Under the pieces are notes generated by a model, which saw nothing but the letters and a program-made list of their open reading frames with translations, did not search any database and was not told where the DNA came from. A DNA stretch of 64,000 nt, from assembly GCF_030246845.1 (NCBI RefSeq), contig NZ_CP126889.1:2971001-3035000 (forward strand), read 5' to 3'. Both the position numbers and the translations under genes were made by a program. This document shows, piece by piece, positions 63,093 through 64,000 of the stretch; the stretch's first letter is position 1, and each line of letters opens with the position of its first letter. Origin of the DNA: Enhydrobacter sp. (GTDB taxonomy: Bacteria > Pseudomonadota > Alphaproteobacteria > Reyranellales > Reyranellaceae).

Positions 63093-64000
63093 ATGATCCA
63101 ACAGACCTTCCGTATACCCGCGACAGCCGCCTGCCCGTCGCTGTTCGTCCGCCGCCAGCCCAAGCCGGGTGCGCCGGTGGTACTGTACGTCCATGGCGCG
63201 ACGTTCCCGTCAGCGCTCTCGGTCGGTTTCGACTTCGGCGACGGCTCCTGGCTCGACGACTGGAATGCGCGTGGCTTCGACGCCTGGGCCTTCGACTTCG
63301 CGGGCTTCGGCGAGAGCGGCCGCTATCCCGAGATGGCCGAGCCGGCCGATCGCCATCCGCCGCTCGGCCGAACGGCGCATGCGGCGGTGCAGATCGCGTC
63401 GGTGCTGGCGTTGATCCGCCGCGAGACCGGTCGGCAGCGGGTGTCGCTGGTCGCCCATTCCTGGGGCAGCATGCCGGCGGGCCTTGCGACCACCGCCGAG
63501 CCCCATGCGGTCGATCAGCTCGTCCTGTTCGCCCCGATCGCGCGGCGGGACGGCGAGGGTGGGCCAGCGACGCTGCCCGCCTGGGGTGAGGTCGGCAACG
63601 AGGCGCAACATGCGCGTTTCGTCGAGGACGTGCCCGCCGGCCATCCGCCGGTGCTGGTCGCCTTCGACCGCTGGGCGCCGGCCTATCTCGCGAGCGATCC
63701 TGATGCTGCGACGCGCACGCCGCCTGCGGTCCGTATTCCCAACGGCCCTCGCGCCGACAATGTCGCGGCCTGGCATGGAAGATTGGCCTGGGAACTGGCG
63801 AGGCTCGCGCGACCCGTCGCCGTCGTGCGCGGCGCCTGGGATTCGCTTTGTCGCGATCACGATGCAGCGATGATCCTCGATGCCGCGACAGCCGCGCCCT
63901 TCCGTCGCGACATCAAGCTGGAGGCGGGAACGCATCTGATGCATCTCGAAACCGGTCGTCGCGCACTTTATGAAGCGGTGGGCCGCAGCCTGGAGGGAGA
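63093..64000 (+). CDS. alpha/beta hydrolase, truncated by the window edge
   Basis: 302 codons of a gene that continues past 64000. MIQQTFRIPATAACPSLFVR leads to VVLYVHGATFPSALSVGFDF, AFDFAGFGESGRYPEM, the nucleophile elbow VSLVAHSWGSMPAGLAT (Ser), VVRGAWDSLCRDHDA (acid Asp) and GTHLMHLETGRRALY (His). It is a serine alpha/beta hydrolase of the esterase/lactonase type; the substrate is unknown. It starts 64 bases after the aromatic hydroxylase and is probably in the same operon. Confidence 0.8.
   Translation, partial: MIQQTFRIPATAACPSLFVRRQPKPGAPVVLYVHGATFPSALSVGFDFGDGSWLDDWNARGFDAWAFDFAGFGESGRYPEMAEPADRHPPLGRTAHAAVQIASVLALIRRETGRQRVSLVAHSWGSMPAGLATTAEPHAVDQLVLFAPIARRDGEGGPATLPAWGEVGNEAQHARFVEDVPAGHPPVLVAFDRWAPAYLASDPDAATRTPPAVRIPNGPRADNVAAWHGRLAWELARLARPVAVVRGAWDSLCRDHDAAMILDAATAAPFRRDIKLEAGTHLMHLETGRRALYEAVGRSLEG

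Overview
The window is chromosomal, GC-rich DNA with strong third-position GC bias, densely packed with about 66 protein genes, many of them coupled by 4-base ATGA overlaps. The gene mix points to a free-living, metabolically versatile alphaproteobacterium: a Bug-type tricarboxylate receptor, a TAXI-TRAP transporter, many crotonase, SDR and acyl-CoA genes, a phosphonate monoester hydrolase-like sulfatase, protocatechuate ring cleavage, urease and a urea ABC transporter. The overall style recalls soil Rhizobiales/Rhodospirillales such as Reyranella, but that genus guess is inference only. I see no rRNA, tRNA, CRISPR array, insertion sequence, phage gene or plasmid gene.

Layout. 1-2479: an alpha/beta hydrolase fragment and ferrous iron transport (feoA-feoB). 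2486-7810: an orphan Bug receptor, a small protein-crotonase-glycosyltransferase run, then a divergent crotonase/epoxide hydrolase pair. 7878-13784: an RpiR regulator, a class III aminotransferase and a TAXI-TRAP transporter, which look like one uptake-and-deamination operon. 13833-19270: two RcnB-like secreted paralogues, a GFA-family protein, an SDR, an EamA transporter, an amidohydrolase and a hairpin-rich gap. 19271-33728: an RNA helicase followed by acyl-CoA metabolism (hydroxyacyl-CoA dehydrogenase, crotonase, two acyl-CoA dehydrogenases, SDRs, a luciferase-like monooxygenase and a single-chain biotin-dependent acyl-CoA carboxylase). 33742-41607: an orphan family 5 solute-binding protein, a TauD/TfdA dioxygenase, a flavin 2-hydroxyacid oxidase, an SDR, a PhoD-like phosphatase and a 2-hydroxyacid dehydrogenase. 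41678-45828: a PMH-like sulfatase plus pcaHGB. 45844-57490: greB, then the urease genes ureD-ureA-ureBC-ureE-ureF-ureG and the urea transporter urtABCDE. 57734-64000: a second amidohydrolase and an OYE/CoA-transferase/flavin hydroxylase set, ending in a hydrolase cut by the window edge.

The most unusual gene is the urease structural gene at 47609: the beta (UreB) and alpha (UreC) subunits are joined in one uninterrupted frame with about ten linker residues, while gamma (UreA) stays separate. All nickel-site residues are present at a constant offset of 116 from Klebsiella UreC. A sigma-54-like promoter lies before urtA, which would tie urea uptake to nitrogen limitation. Urea imported by UrtABCDE would feed the urease matured by UreDEFG.

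At the non-coding level there are two families of dispersed palindromic repeats. One has copies at 18908, 23415, 49742 and 57692 with a compensatory stem change; the other is at 26724 and 57565. Strong intercistronic hairpins also sit directly after the solute-binding-protein genes of both multi-gene transport operons (11143 and 53253).
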